A stretch of 12,975 nucleotides of DNA from Micrococcales bacterium UBA4448 (GTDB taxonomy: Bacteria; Actinomycetota; Actinomycetes; Actinomycetales; Microbacteriaceae), in NCBI GenBank assembly GCA_002390305.1, contig DGPE01000032.1:1-12975 (forward strand). Direction: 5' to 3'. Below the pieces are notes generated by a model. That model made no database searches and was not told the DNA's origin. It worked only from the letters and a program-made list of their open reading frames with translations. The stretch's first letter is position 1, and every line of letters begins with the position of its first letter. The translations under genes and the position numbers were made by a program. Shown piece by piece: positions 6,543 to 12,975 of the stretch.

Positions 6543-7990
6543 TTATTCAACACCGCCTGCATTACTGCCTTGGCAATCGGAGCAGCAACCTGATTCCCAG
6601 TTCCGTTTTGACCGATGCCACCGCCGTCTTCAACCACAACGGTCACTACGATTTCAGGGGACTCGGCCGGCGCGAAACCGGTGAACCAGAGCGTGTAGGG
6701 CTCGTCGGTGCCATTTTCTGCGGTGCCAGTTTTACCAGCAACCGCAATCGAAGAAATACCGGCATTTGAAGCGGCACCAAATTCCACAGAGTCAACCATC
6801 ATGCGGGTTAGCAGAGCCGCGGTCTCCCTCGACATTGGTGAGGAAAAAACCTGCGGCTGAGGTTGGCTAAGAACGTTTAGGTTGCTGGCAACCACCTGAT
6901 CTATCAGCTGAGGTTTCATCAAGACACCTTGGTTTGCGATGGCAGCGGTGCTCATTGCAATCTGCAGCGGGGTGGTGCGGACATCAAATTGACCAAAGCC
7001 CGAAAGCGCTACCTGAGGTAGCTCCATGTCCTGCGGATAGATGCTTGGAGTGACAGTCAGTGGGATGGCAAGCTCATCACCGAAGCCCATTAGCTCTGCC
7101 TGAGCCCTAATCCGGTCCTGACCCAAGTCGACCGCGAGAATCGCAAAAGGGATATTGCAAGAGCGAATCAAGGCAGTTTCGAGAGTTACCAGCGCCCCAT
7201 CACCGCAGGTCGAGTTGTTCGAGTTGTTGATATATGTTGTTGTGCCGGGCAACCTGTAGCGGTCTAGGTTTTCAAAGGTTGTGCCGGTGCTATAGCGCCC
7301 ACTTTCCAGAGCTGCCGCTGCCACCACAATTTTGAATACCGATCCCGGGTGATACAGGTCTCCGCCAATAGCTCGATTTACAAGAGGTGAATCAGGATCA
7401 TCTAACAGCTCCCTATAGGCGCTGGTCGTGGCTTGCGAGCTGTGGCCAGCCAAGAGATTTGCGTCAAAGCCAGGCTTGGAAACCATCGCAATAATCCTGC
7501 CGGTTGCAGGATCCATCGCAACCACCGCACCTTTTCTAGCACCAAGCGCATCCCAGGCCGCTTTTTGAATATCGGCGTCAAGGCTGAGTTCAATCGCTGC
7601 CCCGGTTACCGGCGTGCCATCGAGTAGCGCATTTATTTGCTCAAAGAACTGCGCTGAGCTCTGGCCGGAAAGCAGAGAGTTCATTGAACGCTCTATTCCA
7701 GAAGACCCGGAGAAAATACTGAAGTAGCCAACCACTGAGCTATACAAAACAGAGTCGTAATTTCTCAAGAAACGGTACTGATCATTAATTGGATCGCTGG
7801 TGACAACCTCTTGCTCGCCAACCAATATCGATCCACGCTGAGTCTTATAGGTTTCGTAGGCCGCACGGACGTTCCTTGGATCCTGATAAAGCGACTGGGT
7901 CCTAAGAACTTGAATCGAAGACGCCATTGCAAATAGCGCCACAAACATCACGGTCAGGAAAAGGCCAACCCGCCTGACTTGCCTGTTCAC
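6539..7990 (-). CDS. pbpA: Class B penicillin-binding protein (PbpA/FtsI-like transpeptidase)
   Basis: A 483-residue monofunctional DD-transpeptidase that cross-links peptidoglycan and is expected to pair with the RodA encoded just upstream. One N-terminal signal anchor (about 8-26) is followed by a short dimerisation-type domain and the transpeptidase domain with all three active-site motifs: SVFK (217-220, nucleophile Ser217), SCN (277-279) and KTGTAE (420-425). Cys262 and Cys278 flank the second motif and could form a disulfide outside the cell. The length matches actinobacterial PbpA (about 480-490). The start is GTG, overlapping the rodA TGA as GTGA, with a strong AGAAGGAG ribosome-binding site 6 nt upstream inside rodA. 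The stop overlaps pknA by 4 nt. This tight coupling fits a fixed RodA:PbpA ratio. Confidence 0.95.
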   Translation of the reverse strand: MNRQVRRVGLFLTVMFVALFAMASSIQVLRTQSLYQDPRNVRAAYETYKTQRGSILVGEQEVVTSDPINDQYRFLRNYDSVLYSSVVGYFSIFSGSSGIERSMNSLLSGQSSAQFFEQINALLDGTPVTGAAIELSLDADIQKAAWDALGARKGAVVAMDPATGRIIAMVSKPGFDANLLAGHSSQATTSAYRELLDDPDSPLVNRAIGGDLYHPGSVFKIVVAAAALESGRYSTGTTFENLDRYRLPGTTTYINNSNNSTCGDGALVTLETALIRSCNIPFAILAVDLGQDRIRAQAELMGFGDELAIPLTVTPSIYPQDMELPQVALSGFGQFDVRTTPLQIAMSTAAIANQGVLMKPQLIDQVVASNLNVLSQPQPQVFSSPMSRETAALLTRMMVDSVEFGAASNAGISSIAVAGKTGTAENGTDEPYTLWFTGFAPAESPEIVVTVVVEDGGGIGQNGTGNQVAAPIAKAVMQAVLNK

Positions 7991-9351
7991 GCCGCACTCC
8001 TTCTGAGTGAGGAATCAGAGAGAACCAATAGCAAGGCGATAATTGCCCAGTTTGCTAACAGTGAGCTACCACCGGCAGCCAAGAATGGAGTGGTGAGCCC
8101 GGTGAGTGGTAGCAGCCCCATCACACCTCCTGAGACAACAAATACCTGCAGGCCAATAACAAATGCAAGACCAAGAGCCAGCAGCTTTGAAAAATCATCC
8201 TGGTTAGTGTTCGATATTCGAAGACCGCGATAGACAATCAAGAGGTAGATGGCAAGAATTGCGAAGACACCAGCCATGCCAAGCTCTTCACCCATGGCAG
8301 CGAAGATGAAATCACTTTCAGCAAGGGGTATTAGTTGAGGGAAGCCAGATCCCAACCCGGCTCCAATTACGTCACCGTGAGCCATTCCGAATAGCCCCTG
8401 CACGAGCTGGTAACTGCCGCCCGCAGCGCTGTAGTTGGCCTGTGAAAAAGGGTCTAGCCAAGAGTCAAATCTGGCTGCAACGTAATCAAAAACTCGTGAT
8501 GCCACCAGTGCACCGGTGATCATCATCACCATTCCGATACCAACGTAAAAACCTCGCCCGGTAGCCGTGTAGATCATCACAAGGAAAAGCCCGAAATACA
8601 AAATTGAAGTACCGAGGTCCCGTTGCAAAACCAGCACACCAATCGAGGCAATCCAGAAAAGCAAAATCGGCCCCAAGTCCTTTGCGCCTGGAACCCTCAT
8701 GCCCAAAACTCTGGAGCCAATCTCAGACAGTGATCCCTTTCGCGATGCTAGGTAGCCAGCAAAGAAGATCGCAAGCAGAATTTTTGCAATTTCCCCGGGC
8801 TGAAACGTAAGATCGCCGACGCCAATCCAGAGTGTGGCCCCATTCAAAGTTCTTCCAATTACCGGGGCCGCTGGCAAAGCCAACAGCACGACGGCAGCAG
8901 CCCCTGCCAGGTAGGGGAAGCGCCTCAAAACCAGCGGGTTTTTCACGAATCTGACTACTACTGCGGCTATCAACATCGCAAAGCAGCTCAGCCAGACCTG
9001 TCGCTCTGCAAATAGATCCGGCCCGCCGTTGGTGATTTCAGCCAGGTCTAGTCGGTAAATCATTGCTATGCCAAGACCGTTTAGCAAAAACGCAAGTGGT
9101 AAAAGTAGCCCATCGGCATTAACGGCATGTTTTCTTAGCACGTAGTGAAGAAGCCAGGCGCTGATTGTCGGGGGCGCCCAGTAAACCAAAAGGTCCGCCG
9201 ACATCTCTAGGTTCACCGCAAGTTGAATTTGGGCAAGTGCGAAGGCGTGGATCCCAGCAACCCAAAAAAGCAATACCGCTTCAAAGTTTCTTGACCTTGG
9301 AACAGCTTTTAGCAGCATCGGTATTGCCGAGGTCAGTGACACATTACTCAT
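7987..9351 (-). CDS. rodA: SEDS family peptidoglycan polymerase RodA
   Basis: A 454-residue polytopic membrane protein with roughly ten to twelve hydrophobic segments. SEDS proteins polymerise lipid II into glycan strands at the membrane and work with a class B PBP. Key signatures: QPGEIAK (184-190), QRDLGTS (243-249) with the catalytic Asp245, the long outer loop at about 290-345, SDFIFAAMGEELG (346-358) and the C-terminal block GLTTPFLAAGGSS (418-430). QRDLG is within the normal range for actinobacterial RodA. The ATG overlaps the end of pstP by 8 nt and its own Shine-Dalgarno is weak, suggesting reinitiation after pstP. RodA rather than FtsW is favoured by the neighbours (pbpA next to it; no ftsZ or mur genes). 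Confidence 0.95.
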   Translation of the reverse strand: MSNVSLTSAIPMLLKAVPRSRNFEAVLLFWVAGIHAFALAQIQLAVNLEMSADLLVYWAPPTISAWLLHYVLRKHAVNADGLLLPLAFLLNGLGIAMIYRLDLAEITNGGPDLFAERQVWLSCFAMLIAAVVVRFVKNPLVLRRFPYLAGAAAVVLLALPAAPVIGRTLNGATLWIGVGDLTFQPGEIAKILLAIFFAGYLASRKGSLSEIGSRVLGMRVPGAKDLGPILLFWIASIGVLVLQRDLGTSILYFGLFLVMIYTATGRGFYVGIGMVMMITGALVASRVFDYVAARFDSWLDPFSQANYSAAGGSYQLVQGLFGMAHGDVIGAGLGSGFPQLIPLAESDFIFAAMGEELGMAGVFAILAIYLLIVYRGLRISNTNQDDFSKLLALGLAFVIGLQVFVVSGGVMGLLPLTGLTTPFLAAGGSSLLANWAIIALLLVLSDSSLRRSAA

Positions 9352-10597
9352 TGATACCCAGCTTTAGCTGGTCAATCAACTTAATAGCTTCATCCAGCGA
9401 TTCAACCGAAATGGACCGCTCGATCAAGGTTTGCTGGAACTGCGAGAGGTCCTCGAGGTTGATTTCCGAAATCAGGTGCGGGCTTGAAAACTTCCAAGGA
9501 CCCAGCTCCTCCCTGATCCCCTGGTAAATGGTTACTTGACCCTGGTAGACGTCGACGTAATAGCGAGTTTGGGTGTACTGGTAGGCGCCAAAACCGATTC
9601 CGATAATGATGGCGGCAAACAAAAGCCATCCAAGAACTATTCGAAAGCTGCGCCAGCGAAGCTTCTGTTTGGTTTCGGCAAGAATCTTTTTCAGTAGCGC
9701 CTCGGACTCGGGTGCGAATTTCGCAGGGTCCTCTGGAGCCTGAAGGAGCTCGAGCAAGCTGCGTGGGTTGAACAGACGCAAAATCTTGCCACCCTTGCGC
9801 TCCTCAATTACAACTTCGTGATCTGCTGATCCAACAAAATGAGCACCTGGTTCAAAGTCAGCCTGGACGGTCGGGCGCACTATATCTGTGATTACGACCG
9901 TTACGTTGTCCGGTGCTCCGTATTCCAGTGCCTCACCAACCAACAATTCTGCAGCTTCCTCGGTTGGAATATTTGAGGTCAGAACCTTGGTCATAACATC
10001 GTCCGGCACAACCCCGGAAAGACCGTCACTGCACAGCATCCAGCGGTCTCCTGGAAGTGCGTCGTGAAGAGCAACATCTAATTCAGGCTCACCCTGAACG
10101 TCACCAAGCACTCGCATCAAAACACTTCTTCTGGGGTGAACCAGTGCTTCAGCTTCGGTGATTCTCCCGAGCTCGACAAGTTTTTGAACGAAGGTGTGGT
10201 CTTTGGTTATCTGCACAACTTCACCGGAACGGACTCGATAAATTCTGGAATCACCGATGTGTGCGGTCACCACCTGGTTGCCGTGAACCAACATCCCGGA
10301 AAACGTGGTTCCCATTCCCTGCAGCTCTGGATGCTCAATTACTGTCCCGTTTAGCATGTTATTGGCGTCTAAAACACCAGACTTGAAGCCCTCAATTGCT
10401 TCTTCGATGCTGTCGTATTTACTGTCCGTGAGCGCAACCCGCTGCGAGGTGATAGCAGACGCTATGTCACCGCCAGCATGACCGCCCATTCCGTCTGCAA
10501 CAAAAAATAGCTGGTAACCGGAATAACCAGAGTCCTGGTTAGAACTTCGGTGCTTGCCGATATCACTGGCCGCATAGCTGATTGTTTTAATTGCCAA
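9344..10597 (-). CDS. pstP: PP2C-type Ser/Thr protein phosphatase PstP
   Basis: A 417-residue metal-dependent phosphatase that should reverse PknA/PknB phosphorylation. The catalytic domain (about 1-238) shows the PPM metal and active-site motifs: SSNQD with Asp22, DGMGGH (35-40), GDSR with Asp116, CSDGLSG with Asp191, and PDN with Asp230. A linker leads to one transmembrane helix (about 318-340), then a roughly 77-residue extracytoplasmic C-terminus. This catalytic-inside, tail-outside layout matches mycobacterial PstP. The start is TTG (10597-10595), fixed by the conserved N-terminus (TISYAASDIGKHRSSNQD). GAGGT lies about 10 nt upstream within fhaB. It begins 5 nt after the fhaB stop and overlaps rodA by 8 nt. 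Confidence 0.95.
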   Translation of the reverse strand: MAIKTISYAASDIGKHRSSNQDSGYSGYQLFFVADGMGGHAGGDIASAITSQRVALTDSKYDSIEEAIEGFKSGVLDANNMLNGTVIEHPELQGMGTTFSGMLVHGNQVVTAHIGDSRIYRVRSGEVVQITKDHTFVQKLVELGRITEAEALVHPRRSVLMRVLGDVQGEPELDVALHDALPGDRWMLCSDGLSGVVPDDVMTKVLTSNIPTEEAAELLVGEALEYGAPDNVTVVITDIVRPTVQADFEPGAHFVGSADHEVVIEERKGGKILRLFNPRSLLELLQAPEDPAKFAPESEALLKKILAETKQKLRWRSFRIVLGWLLFAAIIIGIGFGAYQYTQTRYYVDVYQGQVTIYQGIREELGPWKFSSPHLISEINLEDLSQFQQTLIERSISVESLDEAIKLIDQLKLGINE

Positions 10598-10602
10598 GGT
10601 TT

Positions 10603-11091
10603 TTACGACCTCAGCTCAAAGGTTGTGGTGCCAATTCTGATTGTCATTCCAGGCCTGATGGTTTCGGGGGTGGTTAGCTTCTTACCGTCCAGGTGAGTGC
10701 CGTTGGTTGAGTTCAGGTCTTGCAGCACCCAATCGGAGCCAACATGAACCAACTTTGCATGCATTGAGGAAGCAAACTCATCGCCGATAACCATGTCGGA
10801 GCTGGGGGCTCTGCCGATTAAAATCTCCTTCTTACCTTCGAGCAAAATGTTGTTTCCAGCTGTGCGGCCGGTGAGAACGGCAATTTCGCTCGGGTCAAAA
10901 CCTTCGACATCTTCGATGCCAAGACTCGCTGCGGAGCCGGCCGTTAGCTGAGGGGCATTTTGCTTGGCAATCTTGCTAATCACTCGTCGGCCGTAAAGGT
11001 CAGCGCGAATAACAGACAGCAAACTAAGTATGAAAATCCACAAAACTGCCACAAAACCAATGCGAATCAGAAATAGCGCTAGCTCACTCAC
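10603..11091 (-). CDS. fhaB: Membrane-anchored FHA domain protein FhaB (FipA)
   Basis: A 162-residue protein with one N-terminal membrane helix (about 5-27), a linker, and a C-terminal forkhead-associated domain (about 85-160). FHA landmarks are IGR (92-94), SSMH (108-111) and LNSTNGT (126-132), the residues that hold phosphothreonine. FhaB-type proteins bind phosphorylated targets of the neighbouring kinases and in mycobacteria link FtsZ to FtsQ. The GTG start overlaps the fhaA stop by 8 nt and has a good GGAGAG ribosome-binding site 4 nt away. Length agrees with FhaB in other actinobacteria (about 155-175). Confidence 0.94.
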   Translation of the reverse strand: MSELALFLIRIGFVAVLWIFILSLLSVIRADLYGRRVISKIAKQNAPQLTAGSAASLGIEDVEGFDPSEIAVLTGRTAGNNILLEGKKEILIGRAPSSDMVIGDEFASSMHAKLVHVGSDWVLQDLNSTNGTHLDGKKLTTPETIRPGMTIRIGTTTFELRS

Positions 11092-11755
11092 TTGACTCTC
11101 CTGTCAGCGCCAGCAGCTCAAATGCGAACTCGGTCCTCCCGGCAGTTATAACGCTTCCCTGGCGAAGAACCAACTCGTTTACTCTGTTGCCATCAACAAA
11201 GGTGCCGTTGGTTGACTCCAAATCTCTAATGGCAGCAATCTCGCCATTAAAGGCAATTTCAAAGTGAATCCGGCTCAGTCCTCGGTCATCAATCATGACC
11301 TCTGCTTGATCGTCGCGCCCGAAAGTGGTTGTGCCATTTCTAAGCTCGTGACGAATACTGCCAAAACTTATGACGGGTTTCCAAGTCACTACCGTGCTAA
11401 TCGCTGCTGATCCGACTTTCACTCTGCCACGACCAACGCTTGAGTCTTCAGAAAGGCCAAGCTCTATTTCGCTGGTGACCCGAAAGTTTTTCTGGTTCGC
11501 GTAGTCGGCTATTTCTTTACCGATTGCTGTCAGCAATTGGTCAGATATGTCTTGCTTGTCATGAGGGTTCAGTTTGATCAGGTAGCGGTGGGGGACTAAA
11601 ACCTTGTCTCCGGTGCCACGTTTGGCTGCAATGTCCATGGCATTCTTAATGGCCTGCGAGATCTCAATTGGTTGCAGTTGCCGCTTGGACAACTTTGCAA
11701 ACATTGAACCCACAGTGTCTTCAATGCGCGCCTCGGCCTTGTCTAGAAAGCCCAC
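11084..11755 (-). CDS. fhaA: DUF3662/FHA domain protein FhaA
   Basis: A 223-residue cytoplasmic phosphothreonine reader and the first gene of the cluster. The N-terminal part (about 1-118) is the FhaA-specific DUF3662 domain, recognisable from MGFLDKAEARIEDTV and VPHRYLIKLNPHD. The C-terminal FHA domain (about 135-213) has FGR (145-147), SRIH (161-164) and LESTNGT (179-185). In M. tuberculosis FhaA (about 527 residues) a long low-complexity linker joins the two; here it is only about 15-20 residues, typical of the short versions. Mycobacterial FhaA binds phosphorylated MviN/MurJ and PknB. The start is GTG, with AGG 5 nt upstream. A candidate promoter lies 36 nt upstream. The cotranscribed order places the readers before the phosphatase and kinases. 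Confidence 0.94.
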   Translation of the reverse strand: MGFLDKAEARIEDTVGSMFAKLSKRQLQPIEISQAIKNAMDIAAKRGTGDKVLVPHRYLIKLNPHDKQDISDQLLTAIGKEIADYANQKNFRVTSEIELGLSEDSSVGRGRVKVGSAAISTVVTWKPVISFGSIRHELRNGTTTFGRDDQAEVMIDDRGLSRIHFEIAFNGEIAAIRDLESTNGTFVDGNRVNELVLRQGSVITAGRTEFAFELLALTGESSE

Positions 11756-11791
11756 GTTACCTGCTTCCCTTAGCGGTTCTTAGGTGTGGCA

Positions 11792-11797
11792 AGTCTA
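11792..11797 (-). promoter_or_regulatory. Candidate -10 TAGACT for the fhaA-pknB operon
   Basis: TAGACT on the minus strand, 36 nt before the fhaA GTG. It would place the start of transcription about 30 nt upstream of the first gene of the seven-gene unit. The match is to TANNNT; no convincing -35 is seen. Confidence 0.45.
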
Positions 11798-11805
11798 GCG
11801 TTTAA

Positions 11806-11819
11806 GGCTAGGAATAGCC
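11806..11819. other. Short hairpin with GGAA (GNRA-type) loop between divergent promoters
   Basis: GGCTA (11806-11810), GGAA, TAGCC (11815-11819) form a perfect 5-bp stem with a GNRA-class tetraloop on the plus strand, followed by CCTATTTTTC. It lies between the two outward-facing TAGACT elements, just upstream of the fhaA candidate -10. It could be an operator for a dimeric regulator rather than a terminator, since no gene is transcribed into it from the left. Confidence 0.35.
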
Positions 11820-11843
11820 CCTATTTTTCATCCCGCTGACAGT

Positions 11844-11849
11844 TAGACT
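11844..11849 (+). promoter_or_regulatory. Candidate -10 TAGACT for the TRIC-family gene
   Basis: TAGACT on the plus strand, 54 nt before the TTG start of the TRIC-family gene and facing away from the identical element in front of fhaA. A GCAGCTGC palindrome (11851-11858) lies right after it, near the predicted transcription start. Confidence 0.4.
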
Positions 11850-11903
11850 GGCAGCTGCTAACCCAATGGTGCGCACCCCACTAATTCCGGAAAAGACCTC
11901 AGA

Positions 11904-12527
11904 TTGCTAGAAACTTACCTAATCGCACTGGAGGCGCTCGGCGTGCTCGCTTTTGCTCTCTCGGGCATCATCGAAGCGGCAAGAAAGCAATTCGATTTGG
12001 TTGGAGTAGTGATGATCGGTGCGATTGCAGCATTTGGTGGAGGAACACTACGAGACGTGCTCCTGGATCGCCGCCCGTTTTTCTGGGTTGAGCAGGAGTA
12101 CTGGGTCTGGATACTGATAGCAGTTGGTCTGGCGCTACCTTTCTTTTTCCGTGCAAACCACATCGTTCTGACCGAAAAGATCATGCTGATTCCCGATGCT
12201 TTTGGCCTCGGTATTTTTGCAGCTGGCGGCACTCACATTGCCCTTGTTTCAGGAATGAGCCCACTGATAGCTGTTCTGATGGGTGTTGTTACAGCGGTGG
12301 CCGGAGGAGTATTGCGCGACGTTCTGGTCAACGAGGTTCCGCGGGCATTCCATGACCACCAGCCCTATGCAGCGATTGCGTTTGCCGGTGGTTGGGTGGT
12401 AGTTCTCTTGGGCTATTTGCAATCCCCAGAGTACGTAGACGTTCTAATTGCGGCCGCTCTTATGGTCGTCGTTCGTCTCTTAGCAGTGAAGTTCAAGCTC
12501 GAACTTTTCCGCTGGCGCTACCTGTAG
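11904..12527 (+). CDS. TRIC/UPF0126 family trimeric cation channel-like membrane protein
   Basis: A 207-residue hydrophobic protein with about seven membrane segments arranged as two homologous halves. Each half carries the family glycine-arginine motif: GGGTLRD at 45-51 and AGGVLRD at 133-139. Bacterial members (YicG/YadS-like; Pfam once called the domain a glycine transporter) form homotrimeric K+/Na+-permeable channels; their physiological role is unsettled. The only usable start is TTG at 11904: an in-frame TAA lies at 11859-11861 and no ATG or GTG occurs in between. GGAAAAG lies 8 nt upstream. The nearby ATG at 11866 is out of frame. It is divergent from fhaA across 148 bp, where some other actinobacteria carry a tRNA-Leu gene that is absent here. 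A functional tie to the kinase cluster is not shown. Confidence 0.9.
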   Translation: MLETYLIALEALGVLAFALSGIIEAARKQFDLVGVVMIGAIAAFGGGTLRDVLLDRRPFFWVEQEYWVWILIAVGLALPFFFRANHIVLTEKIMLIPDAFGLGIFAAGGTHIALVSGMSPLIAVLMGVVTAVAGGVLRDVLVNEVPRAFHDHQPYAAIAFAGGWVVVLLGYLQSPEYVDVLIAAALMVVVRLLAVKFKLELFRWRYL

Positions 12528-12538
12528 TCCTCAGCAAA

Positions 12539-12602
12539 TTGCCAGACAACTGGCTTTTCTGGCACCCAGCTGGCAAGCGCCTCCGCGCTTACTGAATTTC
12601 AG
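12539..12602. repeat. Cluster of overlapping inverted repeats
   Basis: TTGCCAG (12539-12545) pairs with CTGGCAA (12570-12576) as a longer alternative to the small hairpin. AAGCGC-CTCC-GCGCTT (12575-12590) forms a 6-bp stem. CTGAA-T-TTCAG (about 12592-12602) is an 11-bp palindrome. Three structures follow each other with almost no spacing. They may form a compound terminator for the TRIC-family gene or structured RNA. Confidence 0.5.
12541..12560 (+). terminator. Possible intrinsic terminator after the TRIC-family gene
   Basis: GCCAG (12541-12545), loop ACAA, CTGGC (12550-12554), then TTTTCT, beginning 14 nt after the stop codon. The 5-bp stem is short but GC-rich and is followed directly by a U-tract. 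The same GCCAG can pair instead with later CTGGC copies at 12559-12563 or 12570-12574. Confidence 0.5.
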
Positions 12603-12603
12603 G

Positions 12604-12630
12604 TTGAATTTGATTTTGCCTAGCTAACTT
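12604..12630 (+). promoter_or_regulatory. Weak candidate promoter for the secreted protein gene
   Basis: TTGAAT at 12604-12609 and TAACTT at 12625-12630 resemble -35 and -10 boxes, but with a short 15-nt spacer. Transcription would begin about 30 nt before the start codon. The evidence is weak. Confidence 0.25.
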
Positions 12631-12669
12631 GTTGCTTGTCCAAGTGATTGAGAACGACAAGGAGTGAAC

Positions 12670-12975
12670 ATGAAGAAAAAATCAAAAATCGCGATAGCCG
12701 CAACAGCGGCAATTACCGCAATAGCCCTGGCAATTTCATTGCCATCGCTTGCCCACAATGGTCGGGATAAACCTGGTGGGCGCGGTGGCATAGGGGTTGA
12801 AGCCCATAAGGAAAGCGCCCACGGAAAGATGATGTCAAAGGGATCATTTGCTTCCGTGTCAGTAGCAATAACAAATGTTCCGTCCGATGTAACCTCGCTA
12901 CGTGAAGCTGCAAAGGGTGCGAACTTTGGAGTTTATCGATTGGCAGATGATGCAACGGGTCTGCCTGAAACCAAG
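12670..12975 (+). CDS. Secreted protein of unknown function, N-terminal part (runs off window)
   Basis: The first 102 codons are open to the right edge with no stop, so the gene is incomplete. The ATG at 12670 has a textbook AAGGAG 5 nt upstream. The protein begins MKKKSK, followed by an Ala/Ile-rich core and SLA at 26-28, a clear Sec signal peptide with cleavage likely before HNGRD. The mature start is Gly/Lys/His-rich (about 29-58), then a segment SFASVSVAITNVPSDVTSLR (59-78) leads to AAKGANFGVYRLADD. There is no cysteine at the cleavage site, so it is probably not a lipoprotein. I do not recognise the family. It is likely exported to the cell surface or medium; it may be wall-associated, but a C-terminal anchor cannot be judged. 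Confidence 0.82.
   Translation, partial: MKKKSKIAIAATAAITAIALAISLPSLAHNGRDKPGGRGGIGVEAHKESAHGKMMSKGSFASVSVAITNVPSDVTSLREAAKGANFGVYRLADDATGLPETK

Noticed and set aside
7402..7627. Overlapping short frames on both strands inside pbpA
   Set aside because: They lie wholly inside the transpeptidase gene, lack ribosome-binding sites and have no recognisable domain.
11866..11871. ATG/GTG as the start of the TRIC-family gene
   Set aside because: Both are out of frame with the protein; only the TTG at 11904 fits.
11756..11903. tRNA-Leu gene expected next to fhaA in some actinobacteria
   Set aside because: No cloverleaf, no GGTTCGAATCC-like T-arm and no acceptor stem can be found in this gap.
8..12960. 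CRISPR arrays, insertion sequences, attachment sites or signs of recent transfer
   Set aside because: No regularly spaced repeats, transposase or integrase genes, or terminal inverted repeats were seen; the gene order is a conserved core cluster with even base use.

Overview
The window looks like the conserved cell-growth and phospho-signalling cluster of an actinobacterium. From the start of fhaA to the end of pknB, the gene order fhaA-fhaB-pstP-rodA-pbpA-pknA-pknB, followed by trpG, crgA, a rhomboid protease and a cyclophilin, matches the arrangement best known from Mycobacterium, Streptomyces and relatives near the chromosomal origin. Base composition looks close to balanced rather than GC-rich, and intergenic gaps are very small. 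Together these fit a small-genome freshwater member of the Microbacteriaceae (Luna-type lineages such as Rhodoluna or Aquiluna). That placement is inference from gene order and style, not from a search.

Layout. Positions 1-947 (minus strand) hold the 3' part of an ABC-2 type transporter operon: the ATPase, then the N-terminus of a permease that runs off the left edge. Positions 1031-2215 (plus) hold a cytosolic cyclophilin and an abutting rhomboid-family membrane protein. crgA (minus) and trpG/pabA (plus) are divergent and share a 58-bp promoter region at about 2483-2540. Positions 3176-11755 (minus) are one long unit transcribed from right to left: fhaA, fhaB, pstP, rodA, pbpA, pknA, pknB. 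A TRIC/UPF0126 membrane protein (plus, 11904-12527) diverges from it. After a hairpin-rich spacer, the window ends inside a secreted protein of unknown function (plus, from 12670). No gap without a gene exceeds about 150 bp. I see no RNA genes, mobile elements or CRISPR arrays.

How the genes work together. PknA and PknB are transmembrane Ser/Thr kinases with extracellular PASTA-type domains that in relatives sense cell-wall fragments. PstP is the opposing PP2C phosphatase. FhaA and FhaB read phosphothreonine. RodA (glycan polymerase) and PbpA (transpeptidase) build peptidoglycan. CrgA is a small division-site membrane protein. Junctions from fhaA to pknA overlap or lie within a few bases, which suggests coupled translation. 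pknB alone is separated by 73 bp that contain a candidate promoter.

The cluster itself is well known, and I do not see an undescribed system. The points most worth a second look are: a PASTA-like domain plus a long Lys/Arg-free acidic proline-rich tail on PknA; a matched T-E-V-[I/L]-T motif near the membrane in both kinases; a TAGACT hexamer found only four times in the window, always upstream of a gene in the right orientation; mirrored TAAGCT elements suggesting leaderless crgA and trpG transcripts; and the unknown secreted protein at the right edge.
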